In this document: one piece after another, positions 39,053 through 49,611 of the stretch
How positions within the stretch are numbered: position 1 is the stretch's first letter
How the letters are laid out: the number at the start of each line of letters is the position of its first letter
NCBI RefSeq assembly: GCF_000382305.1
Contig: NZ_KB908023.1
Location: 1-64,000, forward strand
DNA: 64,000 nucleotides
DNA from: Vitreoscilla stercoraria DSM 513
GTDB taxonomy: Bacteria > Pseudomonadota > Gammaproteobacteria > Burkholderiales > Neisseriaceae
Direction: 5' to 3'
Position numbers and translations under genes: made by a program
Notes under the pieces: model-generated
Databases searched by the model: none
The model's input: the letters and a program-made list of their open reading frames with translations, nothing else
Told to the model about the DNA's origin: nothing

Positions 39053-39640
39053 ATGCGCACTCGTCTGAGCTGTTTGTCTTTATGCGCTCTCGCTTTCATC
39101 AGCACCCAAGCCATAGCTGACAACAAACGGAGCTTCAGTCAAAACATTGAAGAACCAGACTACGCTTTCCAAGAACAAGAAGTGTCTTTGCCTGAATACC
39201 CAACTGAAAATGGCGATTGGATAGAGCTATACGTTCACCCTACTTTCAAAAACAAACCCAAATTGCTGCGCTCTAGCGTCAAAGTCTTGAGCAATGCTTC
39301 TGTTTCTTATGTTTTAAACAATCAATCTGCCAACGGCATCGACAATATCAGCTTTGAAAATTTGCGTTGCAGCACCCAATCTTTTCGTTCTGAATACAAT
39401 AATGGCGTGCGCCAAATCGCTTTTGCCGACACCTATAACAAGCGTTGGTTAGAAAGCCGCAATGCACAATGGCGTGATGTGGGCAGCAATCTAAACACCA
39501 ACACACCAGTACAAGAAATGCTCAGCCGTGTGTTCTGTGATGGCGGTCTGCCACGCAACGACAAAGAAATTGATGCCCGTTTGACCAAAATCGGCACTTA
39601 CCACCCGTCTCAAAACCGTGGTGCCCACGAATACGATTAA
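39053..39640 (+). CDS. CNP1-like family exported protein
   Basis: A 195-residue protein with a signal peptide (MRTRLSCLSLCALAFISTQA, cleavage after AIA). ENGDWIELYVHPTFKNK, RSSVKVLSNASVSYVL and the FENLRCSTQSFR region match the CNP1 family, which was named from Neisseria and is found in Betaproteobacteria. The start at 39053 follows AAGGAA. Two cysteines may pair in the periplasm. Function is unknown. Confidence 0.88.
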   Translation: MRTRLSCLSLCALAFISTQAIADNKRSFSQNIEEPDYAFQEQEVSLPEYPTENGDWIELYVHPTFKNKPKLLRSSVKVLSNASVSYVLNNQSANGIDNISFENLRCSTQSFRSEYNNGVRQIAFADTYNKRWLESRNAQWRDVGSNLNTNTPVQEMLSRVFCDGGLPRNDKEIDARLTKIGTYHPSQNRGAHEYD

Positions 39641-39658
39641 GTAGCCTGAAACCCAATC

Positions 39659-40435
39659 ATGACTGAATTATTATGGATGTGCCTGTTTGCCTTTTTAGCA
39701 GGTATGATGGATGCCGCTGTCGGTGGCGGCGGTTTGGTACAAATCCCCGCTTTGTTTGGCTTACTGCCTGCCAACACACCTATTGCCACAGTAATGGGCA
39801 CCAATAAATTTGCGTCAATGTGTGGCACTTTAACCGCAGGTTGGCAATATGTGCGCAAAATCAACGTGCCTTGGAAAATGTTATTGCCCGCAGCTGCATT
39901 GGCATTTATCACATCCTATTTCGGCTCCATGTTGGTGTCACACATTCCCGTGCATTGGTTCAAGCCATTTATTTTGTTGATTTTGGTGGTCATGGCCATT
40001 TACACCTTTTGCAAAAAAGATTTTGGTCAAAAAGAACGCCAATTGAGCTTAAGCCAAAAAGAATGGTTAATCGGTTTGGCGTGTGGCGCTTTGATTGGTT
40101 TTTATGATGGCGTGATTGGCCCGGGCACAGGCAGTTTTTTAACCTTCATGTTCATTCGCCTGTTTGCGTTTGATTTTTTGACCGCAGTCGCTTCTTCTAA
40201 AATCATTAACATCACGACTAATTTGGCTGCTCTGAGCTTTTTCATCCCCAATGATTATATTTTATGGGCATGGGCAATTCCATTAGCGGCCTGTAATTTA
40301 AGCGGTGGCTTCATTGGCACTCAAATCGCTTTGCGTGGTGGTTCAGGCTTTTTGCGCTATGGTTTTATGCTGCTATTGGTCATTTTAATCGCCAAATTTG
40401 CTTATGATTTGCTGCCTTTATGGCAAACATGGTGA
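39659..40435 (+). CDS. TSUP (TauE/SafE) family permease
   Basis: A 258-residue polytopic membrane protein with about eight helices. The paired motifs GMMDAAVGGGGLVQIPAL (about 15-32) and GFYDGVIGPGTGSFLTFMFI (about 141-160) are the family's internal repeats. It belongs to the sulfite/organosulfonate exporter superfamily; the substrate here is unknown. A GGCC-type repeat variant (40285-40296) lies within it. It follows cnp1 by 18 bases. Confidence 0.88.
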   Translation: MTELLWMCLFAFLAGMMDAAVGGGGLVQIPALFGLLPANTPIATVMGTNKFASMCGTLTAGWQYVRKINVPWKMLLPAAALAFITSYFGSMLVSHIPVHWFKPFILLILVVMAIYTFCKKDFGQKERQLSLSQKEWLIGLACGALIGFYDGVIGPGTGSFLTFMFIRLFAFDFLTAVASSKIINITTNLAALSFFIPNDYILWAWAIPLAACNLSGGFIGTQIALRGGSGFLRYGFMLLLVILIAKFAYDLLPLWQTW

Positions 40436-40525
40436 TTTTTAGAGCATTGCATCTGATTGCTTGGTTGGGTGAGCCAGCTTACTCATGTTAGAGTCATTTT
40501 ATAAATCACCAAGGAGTCAGACTGC

Positions 40526-41386
40526 ATGAACCCACAAACCGTCAGCATTGCACTGCCCAACGGGCAAAATCTCAGTGGCACTTTATTTCATCGCGCCGAT
40601 ATAAGATTCAATCAAGCAATTGTGATTTGTAGCGGTACAGGCTTCTTGCAAACCTATTACGCCGCTTTTGCCACTTGGTTGGCAGCACAAGGCTATACGG
40701 TTCTGACTTTTGATTACGATGGCATTGGCCCATCCTTGCAAGGCGACCTGAAACATTGCTCCGTGGGCTTACAAGATTGGGGCACACGCGACATTCCTGC
40801 CGCTGTGGATTTTTTATTGGCACACACAGGTTTACCACAAGCTTTATTAATCGGTCACAGCGCAGGCAGTCAAATGTTAGGCGTCATGCCCAATCATGCC
40901 AAAATAGCCAAAGTGATTGCCATTGCCGGTTCAACAGGACACCTTGCCAATATGCGCCCTGAATTTGCCCGCAAAGCCAATTTTCTGTTCACGGTTTACA
41001 TGCCGCTGTCGAATTTGGTATTTGGTTACGCCAAACTCAAAGCCATCAAATGGGGCGAAGATTTGCCACGCCATGTCGCTCGGCAGTGGGCGCAGTGGTG
41101 TAAAAACGGGCATTATGTCCGAACTGCCATTGACCGTGGTGACATTGAACACGATTTTCATACGCAAATCACCCAACCGATTACCGTGATTCATGCCGAA
41201 GACGATGACATTGCCAACGCAGCCAATGTGGCAGAATTTCTCAGCACTTTCCCCAACGCCATCAAAACCACCCGTTGCTTGAATCCACAAACATATGGCT
41301 TTAAGCACATCGGACACAACCACATTTTGCGCCCTAGCCACCAAAAACTCTGGGACATCGTGTTACAAGAAATTCAATTGCTGTAA
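40526..41386 (+). CDS. Alpha/beta hydrolase (serine aminopeptidase-like)
   Basis: A 286-residue alpha/beta hydrolase. GHSAG (110-114) holds the nucleophile S112, FDYDGIGPS resembles the region after strand 4, the acid is probably in HAEDDDIAN, and KHIGHNHILRPSH near the C-terminus holds the likely catalytic His. AGGAG lies upstream of the ATG. The substrate is unknown; lipase, esterase or lysophospholipase activity is possible. Confidence 0.8.
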   Translation: MNPQTVSIALPNGQNLSGTLFHRADIRFNQAIVICSGTGFLQTYYAAFATWLAAQGYTVLTFDYDGIGPSLQGDLKHCSVGLQDWGTRDIPAAVDFLLAHTGLPQALLIGHSAGSQMLGVMPNHAKIAKVIAIAGSTGHLANMRPEFARKANFLFTVYMPLSNLVFGYAKLKAIKWGEDLPRHVARQWAQWCKNGHYVRTAIDRGDIEHDFHTQITQPITVIHAEDDDIANAANVAEFLSTFPNAIKTTRCLNPQTYGFKHIGHNHILRPSHQKLWDIVLQEIQLL

Positions 41387-41397
41387 AACGCTTTGCC

Positions 41398-41426
41398 AAG
41401 CGTCCTGTAAACCTTTCAGGACGCTT
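41398..41426. repeat. Inverted DUS-like pair between convergent genes
   Basis: AAGCGTCCTGTAA (41398-41410) and TTTCAGGACGCTT (41414-41426) form a hairpin with one changed position. The second arm supplies the TGA stop of the minus-strand gene that ends at 41416. Confidence 0.8.
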
Positions 41427-42399
41427 GATTGGCCTTCCAAGTTTGAATAATGTGTTGATTGTGATGATTCGAACCACCATAACTGACCAAGATGACATCC
41501 AAACTCATGCCAGAAACGCGTTGAGCCGCTTTCAATATCGCCGCATCAATCCACTCATCAGGATTGCCAAATGCACCACCGCCCAAACGGGTTAAATACA
41601 ATTTTCGACTCGAACTATTGGCGGCGATGATGAAAGTGGCTTCATACGCCGCTTCCAAAACCAAGCGTGCAAAAGTTTCCCAACTCGTCACATCTCGCCC
41701 CAATGGCGAATAAGCCATAGGCAAAGCTGAAGCATATACTTGCGTGACCACATGTTCACAATGTGGCAAAGTCACTTGTGTATCTTGCTGCACACCCACT
41801 TTCACCAAAGAGCGATACTCTGCAAGATGGTGATGCAATTGTGTGGCAATGCGCTCTAAAGCCTGTGCGCTTTGAGGCAAAACATAGCCATTTTGGGTGT
41901 GCCAAAGTTCGTCATTTTCATTACCAAGCGCACGACCTAAATCTGCCAAAGTATCGATTTGATGGTGTTCGCTTTGCCCCATTTGCACGCCAACAGGCAC
42001 AAAATAATGGCGATAAATCAACCCTGCCGCACAAGCCATCGCACAAGCAGGACCCTGCGTACGGTCGTTTTGATAACGTATGACACCATCTTCTGGCGTT
42101 TGATTGGGCGAAATCATTTCCAATAAATTGGTTTGCGATGCCACTTGAAACACCGCACCTGCATTAGCAGAATCCGCATGCAATGCTTGCACATCGGCCA
42201 CCACTTCAGAAAACACAATCTGCCCGCCATCTTTTTGATAAGTCAAGCTGCCCAAATTGGGCATATTCAAGTGTCCTGCCTGCAACGAAATTTGCGCATG
42301 GCTTTTGCCATACAAATACCCATCTTCATATCTCAAACCATTCCAAACAGCCGCATGGCTGTCTGAATGTAAACCTGTTAATTGCGTAAACCAGTTCAT
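41416..42399 (-). CDS. Candidate macrodomain-like (PARG-type) protein
   Basis: A 327-residue soluble protein with no signal peptide. NLLEMISPNQTPEDGVIRYQ (91-110), DRTQGPACAMACAAG (112-126), TQVYASALPMAYS (219-231) and YLTRLGGGAFGNPDEWIDAA (268-287) are reminiscent of a widespread family related to poly-ADP-ribose glycohydrolases and Legionella MavL-type macrodomain proteins. The GGGAFGN segment would be the ligand loop. ADP-ribose binding is inference. The start was moved to MNWFTQ at 42399 because earlier residues do not fit. The stop codon is within a DUS arm. Confidence 0.55.
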   Translation of the reverse strand: MNWFTQLTGLHSDSHAAVWNGLRYEDGYLYGKSHAQISLQAGHLNMPNLGSLTYQKDGGQIVFSEVVADVQALHADSANAGAVFQVASQTNLLEMISPNQTPEDGVIRYQNDRTQGPACAMACAAGLIYRHYFVPVGVQMGQSEHHQIDTLADLGRALGNENDELWHTQNGYVLPQSAQALERIATQLHHHLAEYRSLVKVGVQQDTQVTLPHCEHVVTQVYASALPMAYSPLGRDVTSWETFARLVLEAAYEATFIIAANSSSRKLYLTRLGGGAFGNPDEWIDAAILKAAQRVSGMSLDVILVSYGGSNHHNQHIIQTWKANQAS

Positions 42400-42441
42400 A
42401 TTATGGGCTTTCAAATATATGAAGAAACAGCGTAACACATT

Positions 42442-42472
42442 AAAAAAGCGTCCTGTAAGTTACAGGACGCTT
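42442..42472 (-). terminator. Terminator of kdsA from an inverted DUS-like pair
   Basis: AAGCGTCCTGTAA (42446-42458) and TTACAGGACGCTT (42460-42472) are separated by one base. A T run follows on minus. It lies 16 bases after the kdsA stop. Confidence 0.88.
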
Positions 42473-42487
42473 GAATATATCAATTGG

Positions 42488-43351
42488 TTATTTGCCAAAA
42501 TTCAACAAATCATGTTCTAGCAAACGTTGGCTCTTCACCACCGCATCCAACTGTTTCATGGAAGACAACAATTCTTTCATGTACGCCATCGGCACAGCAT
42601 TAGGACCATCGCTTTTGGCTTCGCATGGATTTGGGTGTGTTTCCATGAACACACCTGACACGCCTGCCGCAATCGCTGCGCGCGCCAACACAGGTACAAA
42701 TTCACGACGACCACCTGAAGCATTGCCCAAACCACCCGGCATTTGCACCGAATGCGTCGCATCAAACACCACAGGACATTGCGTGTCACGCATAATCATC
42801 AAACTGCGCATGTCAGAAACCAAATTGTGATAACCGAAACTTGCGCCACGCTCACACACCATAAAGTCCGCAGGCAAGCCTTTTTCAGCCGCCGCCGCAC
42901 GCGCTTTGTCAATCACATTGCCCATGTCTTCAGGTGCCATGAATTGACCTTTTTTGATGTTCACAGGCTTGCCCGATTGCGCCACCGCACGAATGAAGTC
43001 GGTTTGGCGCGCCAAAAATGCAGGCGTTTGCAACACATCTACCACGCTAGCGACTTCTGGCACTTCCGCTTCGGTATGCACATCAGTTAACACCGATACA
43101 CCAATTTGACGTTTGACTTCGTCCAAAATGCGCAAGCCTTCAGCCATGCCCAAACCACGAAACGATGTACCGCTAGAACGATTGGCTTTGTCAAAACTGG
43201 ATTTGTAAATAAATGGAATGCCCAATTCATCGGTGATTTCTTTCAAATAGCCTGCTGTGTCCAAAGCCATTTGTTCGCTTTCAATCACGCAAGGACCCGC
43301 AATCAAGAAAAATGGTTGGTCCAAGCCCACATCAAAACCGCATAATTTCAT
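42488..43351 (-). CDS. kdsA: 3-deoxy-8-phosphooctulonate synthase (KDO-8-P synthase)
   Basis: A 287-residue enzyme that condenses arabinose-5-phosphate and phosphoenolpyruvate for lipopolysaccharide core synthesis. [10 protein letters not shown] (16-25) has Cys21 at the position that is Asn in metal-independent enzymes, so it looks like the metal-dependent class. [21 protein letters not shown] and PVNIKKGQF are substrate-site motifs. AAGGAT lies before the ATG and a DUS-like copy sits upstream at 43367-43380. Confidence 0.96.
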   Translation of the reverse strand: MKLCGFDVGLDQPFFLIAGPCVIESEQMALDTAGYLKEITDELGIPFIYKSSFDKANRSSGTSFRGLGMAEGLRILDEVKRQIGVSVLTDVHTEAEVPEVASVVDVLQTPAFLARQTDFIRAVAQSGKPVNIKKGQFMAPEDMGNVIDKARAAAAEKGLPADFMVCERGASFGYHNLVSDMRSLMIMRDTQCPVVFDATHSVQMPGGLGNASGGRREFVPVLARAAIAAGVSGVFMETHPNPCEAKSDGPNAVPMAYMKELLSSMKQLDAVVKSQRLLEHDLLNFGK

Positions 43352-43432
43352 GTCTTTATCCTTATCAAGGCGTCCTGTAAAACAAAACTGCCAATAGTCT
43401 ATCTATTGGCAGTGAGTGTAACAGCTTAAAAT

Positions 43433-45136
<1,704 letters not shown>

Positions 45137-45200
45137 CTAGCGTGCATCAATTTGTGTCAAGTTCACACATTAACTATCTGCACCATCTACCCTCCAATCA

Positions 45201-45216
45201 TTTACAGGACGCTTTT
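45201..45216 (-). repeat. Single DUS-like word between pyrG and an EamA gene
   Basis: TTTACAGGACGCTTTT lies in the gap downstream of the EamA gene (minus). It is an unpaired intergenic copy. Confidence 0.75.
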
Positions 45217-45254
45217 AAAATACATCCGCGCAAGCCACCATCAAAACGCCACCA

Positions 45255-46142
45255 TCACGCCCAAATAACCAACCATGCCGCTATCACCACCAAAACCAAG
45301 CCCCAATGGTCTGCTTTGGCCAATTTTTCTTTGAAGAAAAATACCGAAATGAGCAAACTGAACACGATTTCAATTTGCCCTAAAGTTTTGACTATCGGCA
45401 CTGATTGCATGCTCATGGCACTGAACCATCCAAGCGATGCCATAAAACTGCACACACTGACTTTCAATGTCAAACCCAAACGTTGCCACATTGCCACCAA
45501 AGTATGGCGACGCCACAAACCCAAATACAGCAACATCAATACACATTGAAAACCAATCACCGATACCAACACCCAAGCAGCACGGTGTAAATAAGGCAAT
45601 TGGTTCAATTCCAAACTGGCCTCACGCACCAACAAAGACGTGATGGCAAAACTTAAACCACTGCCCAAACCAATCCACAAAGTAGACCAAGACAAGGCTT
45701 CACCACGCTTGCCTTTACTCAGCAAGAATACCGCCACACCACCGATAGCCACACCCACCCAAGCCAAGATGCTCAAAGCATCCTGTAAAAACACCACCGC
45801 CACTATCGCAGCCAAAATCGCTTCGCTTTTCGCCAATCCGACACCAATGGCATAGTTTTTTTGCTTGAACAATTGCACCATCAAAACAGTCGCCACAATT
45901 TGGCTCAGCCCGCCCATGACAATATAAATCCAATACAAATTGGTAAACTCAGTCACGACATTGACAGGGCGCATGTGGTACAAGCACCACACATACACCA
46001 CCGCCAAAGGCAAACCAAAAATAAACCGTGCCAACGTCACGCCATACACATCGACCGTACTGCTCAATTGCTTTTGAAACGCATTGCGCCATGCTTGCAT
46101 GAACGCCGCCATCAAGGTCAATCCTACCCACGCTGAAAGCAT
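45255..46142 (-). CDS. EamA/DMT family permease
   Basis: A 295-residue protein with about ten transmembrane helices arranged as two EamA repeats. The repeat boundary near residue 150 (LLSKGKRGEALSW) and the C-terminal VFFFKEKLAKADHWGLVLVV are typical. GGGGTG precedes the ATG at 46142; a GTG at 46148 is an alternative. A nearly inverted partner gene of the same superfamily lies on plus just beyond. The substrate is unknown. Confidence 0.8.
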   Translation of the reverse strand: MLSAWVGLTLMAAFMQAWRNAFQKQLSSTVDVYGVTLARFIFGLPLAVVYVWCLYHMRPVNVVTEFTNLYWIYIVMGGLSQIVATVLMVQLFKQKNYAIGVGLAKSEAILAAIVAVVFLQDALSILAWVGVAIGGVAVFLLSKGKRGEALSWSTLWIGLGSGLSFAITSLLVREASLELNQLPYLHRAAWVLVSVIGFQCVLMLLYLGLWRRHTLVAMWQRLGLTLKVSVCSFMASLGWFSAMSMQSVPIVKTLGQIEIVFSLLISVFFFKEKLAKADHWGLVLVVIAAWLVIWA

Positions 46143-46361
46143 TTTCACCCCGTCTTTTTTTATTTATATCAATATGAAATCCATCACCAAACGCATTGTG
46201 TGCCCAAATGTAAAAATTTGAACAGCATTTTTAGCTTCATCAAAAAAATGATGCCAATACATAAAAACAACAATGCTTTGAAATTTTGATTCATAGGATG
46301 AAATTCTACTGTGATTGTCGCTACAATCAGCGCCACAACCCACTTTAAAGCTTGTTATCCT

Positions 46362-47264
46362 ATGTTGCCTCGCTCTCAAATCAAAGCCGAATTTTTTCTA
46401 GTGTTTGCAACATTAGGGTGGGGCATCAATTATCCCTTGATGAAAATGGGCTTGCAGCTTGAACAAGGCACTTGGTTTTTGTTCATGCGCTTTTTGTTGA
46501 GTTTTTTATTGTTATCACCGCTGTTATGGCTTCATCGCCAATACATCAATCGCCATAGTTTCAAAGCAGGCTTGATTTGCGGCTTAATTTTCATTCCTTG
46601 TGTGCAATTGATGAACTGGGGCTTACACCACACCACCGCATCCAATGCAGGTTTTATTTTTGCCTTGTTTATTTTGTGGGTGCCCATTACCAATGCCTTG
46701 TTTTTCAAAACCCCCATCAGCAATCCCATCAAAGTCAGCATGGCATTGGGCATTGTCGGTTTGGCCATCATTGCGCAAGTTCACAAACTGCATTTGAACA
46801 TGGGCGATTTGGCCATTTTGATTTGTTCTTTGGGCTACACGTTTTACATTTTGGCCTTAGATCGTTACAGCACGCCCAAAGAAAGTACCGTCATTACCGT
46901 GATTCAATTATTGGTTTTGAGCATCGGTTGCATGGCCATTTATGGCGTCACCAAACCCGAAATACACCACATCAATTGGTCATGGCAATTGATAGGCATT
47001 TTGGTTTTGTCGACTTTATTGCCATCTACTTTTGCCACATGGGCGCAAACCCGTTACCAACCAGACACCACACCTGAACGCGCCACTTTGATTTTCAATT
47101 TAGAGCCTGTTTTCGCCACTATTTTTGCCGTTTGGTGGCTGCATGAAGCCTTGACCATCAATATGTTAATTGGTGGCAGCTTGATTTTAGCCGCCATGGT
47201 TTGGCCCAATCTTGCCGAATATTTTCACCACCATAAATTCAAGAAAAATCAGCCTTTAAGCTAA
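46362..47264 (+). CDS. EamA/DMT family permease
   Basis: A 300-residue protein with ten hydrophobic helices. LVFATLGWGINYPLMKMGL and the repeated EPVFATIFAVWWLHEALTI are characteristic. The start was set at 46362 (MLPRSQIKAEF) because earlier codons are not hydrophobic or conserved. It is divergent from the other EamA gene at 45255, with about 220 bases between. Such proteins export amino acids or other metabolites. Confidence 0.82.
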   Translation: MLPRSQIKAEFFLVFATLGWGINYPLMKMGLQLEQGTWFLFMRFLLSFLLLSPLLWLHRQYINRHSFKAGLICGLIFIPCVQLMNWGLHHTTASNAGFIFALFILWVPITNALFFKTPISNPIKVSMALGIVGLAIIAQVHKLHLNMGDLAILICSLGYTFYILALDRYSTPKESTVITVIQLLVLSIGCMAIYGVTKPEIHHINWSWQLIGILVLSTLLPSTFATWAQTRYQPDTTPERATLIFNLEPVFATIFAVWWLHEALTINMLIGGSLILAAMVWPNLAEYFHHHKFKKNQPLS

Positions 47265-47456
47265 GACCATCCCGCCAAAAAAATGGGCAATTTTTCTATT
47301 TTTAAAATGGTTTGGTTTGGGATTAACAGATAAAACCATACCAAAGCGCCAACATAGCCGAATACAAAACCGCAGCCTCATATGAAACAGAATCCCCATA
47401 TAAAGACCGAAATTGCAGCAAGACCAACATTAAATAAGTAAAATCAACAAATGAAC

Positions 47457-47486
47457 TTGAATAATCAGCCGTTTTTATGATATAAA
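47457..47486 (+). promoter_or_regulatory. Candidate promoter of rpmB-rpmG
   Basis: TTGAAT (47457-47462) and TATAAA (47481-47486) are 18 bases apart, 38 bases before the rpmB ATG. Both are close to sigma-70 consensus, but the region is AT-rich. Confidence 0.4.
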
Positions 47487-47523
47487 TCTCGTTTCTACTA
47501 ATTCGGTAATTTGGAGTCTAACC

Positions 47524-47757
47524 ATGGCACGAGTATGTGTAGTGACCGGCAAACGCCCTATGACGGGTAATAACGTGTCACATGCCAACAACAAAACCAA
47601 ACGCCGCTTTTTACCTAACTTGCAATCACGTCGTTTTTGGGTTGAAAGCGAAAACCGTTGGGTACGCATCCGCGTTTCTAACGCTGCTTTGCGCACTATT
47701 GATAAATTAGGCATTGACGCTGTATTGGCTGATTTGCGTGCACGCGGCGAAGCGTAA
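47524..47757 (+). CDS. rpmB: 50S ribosomal protein L28
   Basis: A 77-residue basic protein matching L28. [20 protein letters not shown] at the start and [11 protein letters not shown] are family hallmarks. The single Cys near the start gives no full zinc ribbon. It precedes rpmG, the usual pair. GGAG upstream supports the start. Confidence 0.97.
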   Translation: MARVCVVTGKRPMTGNNVSHANNKTKRRFLPNLQSRRFWVESENRWVRIRVSNAALRTIDKLGIDAVLADLRARGEA

Positions 47758-47773
47758 TTAAGGAACAAGCAAA

Positions 47774-47929
47774 ATGCGCGATAAAATCAAATTGGAATCA
47801 TCTGCGGGTACTGGTCATTTCTACACCACTACCAAAAACAAACGCAACATGCCTGGCAAAATGGAAATCAAAAAATTTGATCCAGTAGTACGCAAGCATG
47901 TGATTTACAAAGAAACCAAATTGAAATAA
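47774..47929 (+). CDS. rpmG: 50S ribosomal protein L33
   Basis: A 51-residue basic protein in the frame after rpmB, 16 bases downstream with AAGGAA before the [41 protein letters not shown] and [10 protein letters not shown] are L33 features. The zinc cysteines are absent, so it is the zinc-independent form. It is short and easily missed by length filters. Confidence 0.96.
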   Translation: MRDKIKLESSAGTGHFYTTTKNKRNMPGKMEIKKFDPVVRKHVIYKETKLK

Positions 47930-47956
47930 TCTTTCGATACGGTTTTAGATAAAATT

Positions 47957-47982
47957 GCCTTTGTTTGTATAAAGGCTTTTTT
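47957..47982 (+). terminator. Intrinsic terminator after rpmG
   Basis: GCCTTT and AAAGGC pair across an 8-base loop, followed by six T. It lies 27 bases after the rpmG stop and is followed by a second DUS-pair hairpin. Confidence 0.75.
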
Positions 47983-47991
47983 ATTGGATAA

Positions 47992-48024
47992 AAGCGTCCT
48001 GTAATTTTTACAGGACGCTTTTTT
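47992..48024 (+). terminator. Second terminator after rpmG from an inverted DUS-like pair
   Basis: AAGCGTCCTGTAA (47992-48004) and TTACAGGACGCTT (48008-48020) form the stem, followed by T. Two terminators in series stop read-through into the minus-strand GlsB-type gene. Confidence 0.9.
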
Positions 48025-48056
48025 GCATCTGAATCTGGCTTCATCCAAGCCCAAGA

Positions 48057-48314
48057 TTACACTTTCTTGCCCATCTTAATACCACGAATCTTGTAATACA
48101 CCCACAAAACCACAATGGCAAAAATCACTGAAGCAATCCAACCAGCAGCTTCACCAGGTTGATACCAACCCACAGCACTGCCCACAAACGTTGCCACAAA
48201 CGAGCCTGCAATGCCCAATAAGATGGTCCAAATCCAACCGATATTGTCATCCCCTGGATGCAAAGCCCGTGCCAACAAACCCACAATAAAACCCACTAAA
48301 ATGGTAGAAATCAT
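48057..48314 (-). CDS. GlsB/YeaQ/YmgE family membrane protein
   Basis: An 85-residue protein with three hydrophobic stretches. ISTILVGFIVGLLARALHPGDD at the start, ILLGIAGSFVATFVG, and a short Lys-rich tail match the transglycosylase-associated/GlsB family. AGGAGGATG lies before the ATG. Members are stress-linked inner-membrane proteins without a firm role. Confidence 0.88.
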   Translation of the reverse strand: MISTILVGFIVGLLARALHPGDDNIGWIWTILLGIAGSFVATFVGSAVGWYQPGEAAGWIASVIFAIVVLWVYYKIRGIKMGKKV

Positions 48315-48417
48315 GATTCATCCTCCTGTGCTTCAACATATAACAGAGATGGGCAATGGTATTTGGTTCCACCATCACACCCATTCCACTATTCATTATG
48401 AATCACTTAACGGCAAT

Positions 48418-48449
48418 AAAAAAGCGTCCTGTAAACTTTACAGGACGCT
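48418..48449 (-). terminator. Terminator of alr from an inverted DUS-like pair
   Basis: AAGCGTCCTGTAA (48422-48434) and TTACAGGACGCT (48438-48449) form the stem, with a T run on minus. It begins 17 bases after the alr stop. Confidence 0.88.
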
Positions 48450-48465
48450 GATACCAGCTAATCTA

Positions 48466-49524
48466 TCAATCGTGGTAAACAAACCGTGCACGTTTCACAT
48501 TGCACAAAATTTCATAGCTGATGGTGCCTGCCACCGCTGCCACCGTATTGGCGCTGACATGCTCACCCCACAACTCCACTTCGCTGCCGATGCCTTGCGC
48601 ATCATCATTCAAGTCCACCATCGTCATGTCCATAGACACACGACCAATGATGCGTGATGGCTTACCATCAATCATAACCGGGCTGTCATTGGATGCCAAA
48701 CGTGGGTAGCCATCAGCATAACCGACCGCAATCAAACCCACACGCGTCATGCGCTCGGTTTTAAAGATAGAACCGTAACCAATCACTTCACCAATAGGCA
48801 ACTCACGCACGCCAAAGACTTTGGTTTTGAGCGTCATGACTGGTTTTAAATTGGCATCAGGATAAGCCATCGGCGACAAACCATACAAAGCCAAACCCGC
48901 ACGTCCCCAGTCGCGGTGTGAATCAGGATGTGCCAAAATACCCGCAGAATTGGCCATGCTCTCTTCGATTTTGTCATCTGTTACCACAGAATCGAATGCC
49001 GCAATTTGCTGCGCTGTCATCAATTGCTCAGGTTCGTCTGCACGAGCAAAATGGGTCATTTTGATGACTTTGGCTACTTGTGGTGCGGCCTGTAATTGAG
49101 CAAATGCCTTCACATAGTCTTGTGGGAAAAAACCTGCTCGGTGCATGCCACTGTCCATCTTCAGCCATACGGTCAACGGTTTTTTCGCTTCATACGCTAG
49201 CAAACCATCCAATTGATTTTGGTTTTGCACCACTGGCCACAAATCATGCTGCTCAATCAATTCGTATTCCGAAGCCTCAAACACGCCTTCTAACAAGACG
49301 ATAGGCAACGTAATGCCTGCTGAGCGCAAGGTCAACGCCTCTTCAATTGCAGCAACGGCAAAACCATCTGCCAAATCACTCAAAGCCTTGGCACATTGCA
49401 CCGCACCATGACCATAAGCATTGGCTTTGATGACAGCCAAAACTTTATTGCCGTGTAAACCTTTTAAATATTGGTAATTGTGGCGCAAATTCGCCAAATG
49501 AATGTGTGCTTCCAAAAAACGCAT
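48466..49524 (-). CDS. alr: Alanine racemase
   Basis: A 352-residue PLP enzyme that interconverts L- and D-alanine. VIKANAYGHG (32-41) holds K33, the PLP lysine. GYADGYPR (about 251) carries the catalytic Tyr region, and GRVSMDMTMVDL is the dimer/active-site motif. The start was set to 49524 because earlier residues do not fit. Its neighbour dadA on the same strand suggests a catabolic (DadX-like) role, but it may also supply D-Ala for the wall. A GGCC-type repeat variant lies at 49085-49095. Confidence 0.95.
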   Translation of the reverse strand: MRFLEAHIHLANLRHNYQYLKGLHGNKVLAVIKANAYGHGAVQCAKALSDLADGFAVAAIEEALTLRSAGITLPIVLLEGVFEASEYELIEQHDLWPVVQNQNQLDGLLAYEAKKPLTVWLKMDSGMHRAGFFPQDYVKAFAQLQAAPQVAKVIKMTHFARADEPEQLMTAQQIAAFDSVVTDDKIEESMANSAGILAHPDSHRDWGRAGLALYGLSPMAYPDANLKPVMTLKTKVFGVRELPIGEVIGYGSIFKTERMTRVGLIAVGYADGYPRLASNDSPVMIDGKPSRIIGRVSMDMTMVDLNDDAQGIGSEVELWGEHVSANTVAAVAGTISYEILCNVKRARFVYHD

Positions 49525-49611
49525 GATCGAATTCTCTTTCTTCAAAAACATTCAGGCCGCTTGTGTGTGACCTCAAGACGACCTGAATTTAAGCATTGTG
49601 TTGTGACAATA

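Noticed and set aside
47475..47768. 97-codon minus frame across rpmB
   Set aside because: It is antisense to L28, which has clear family motifs and a ribosome site.
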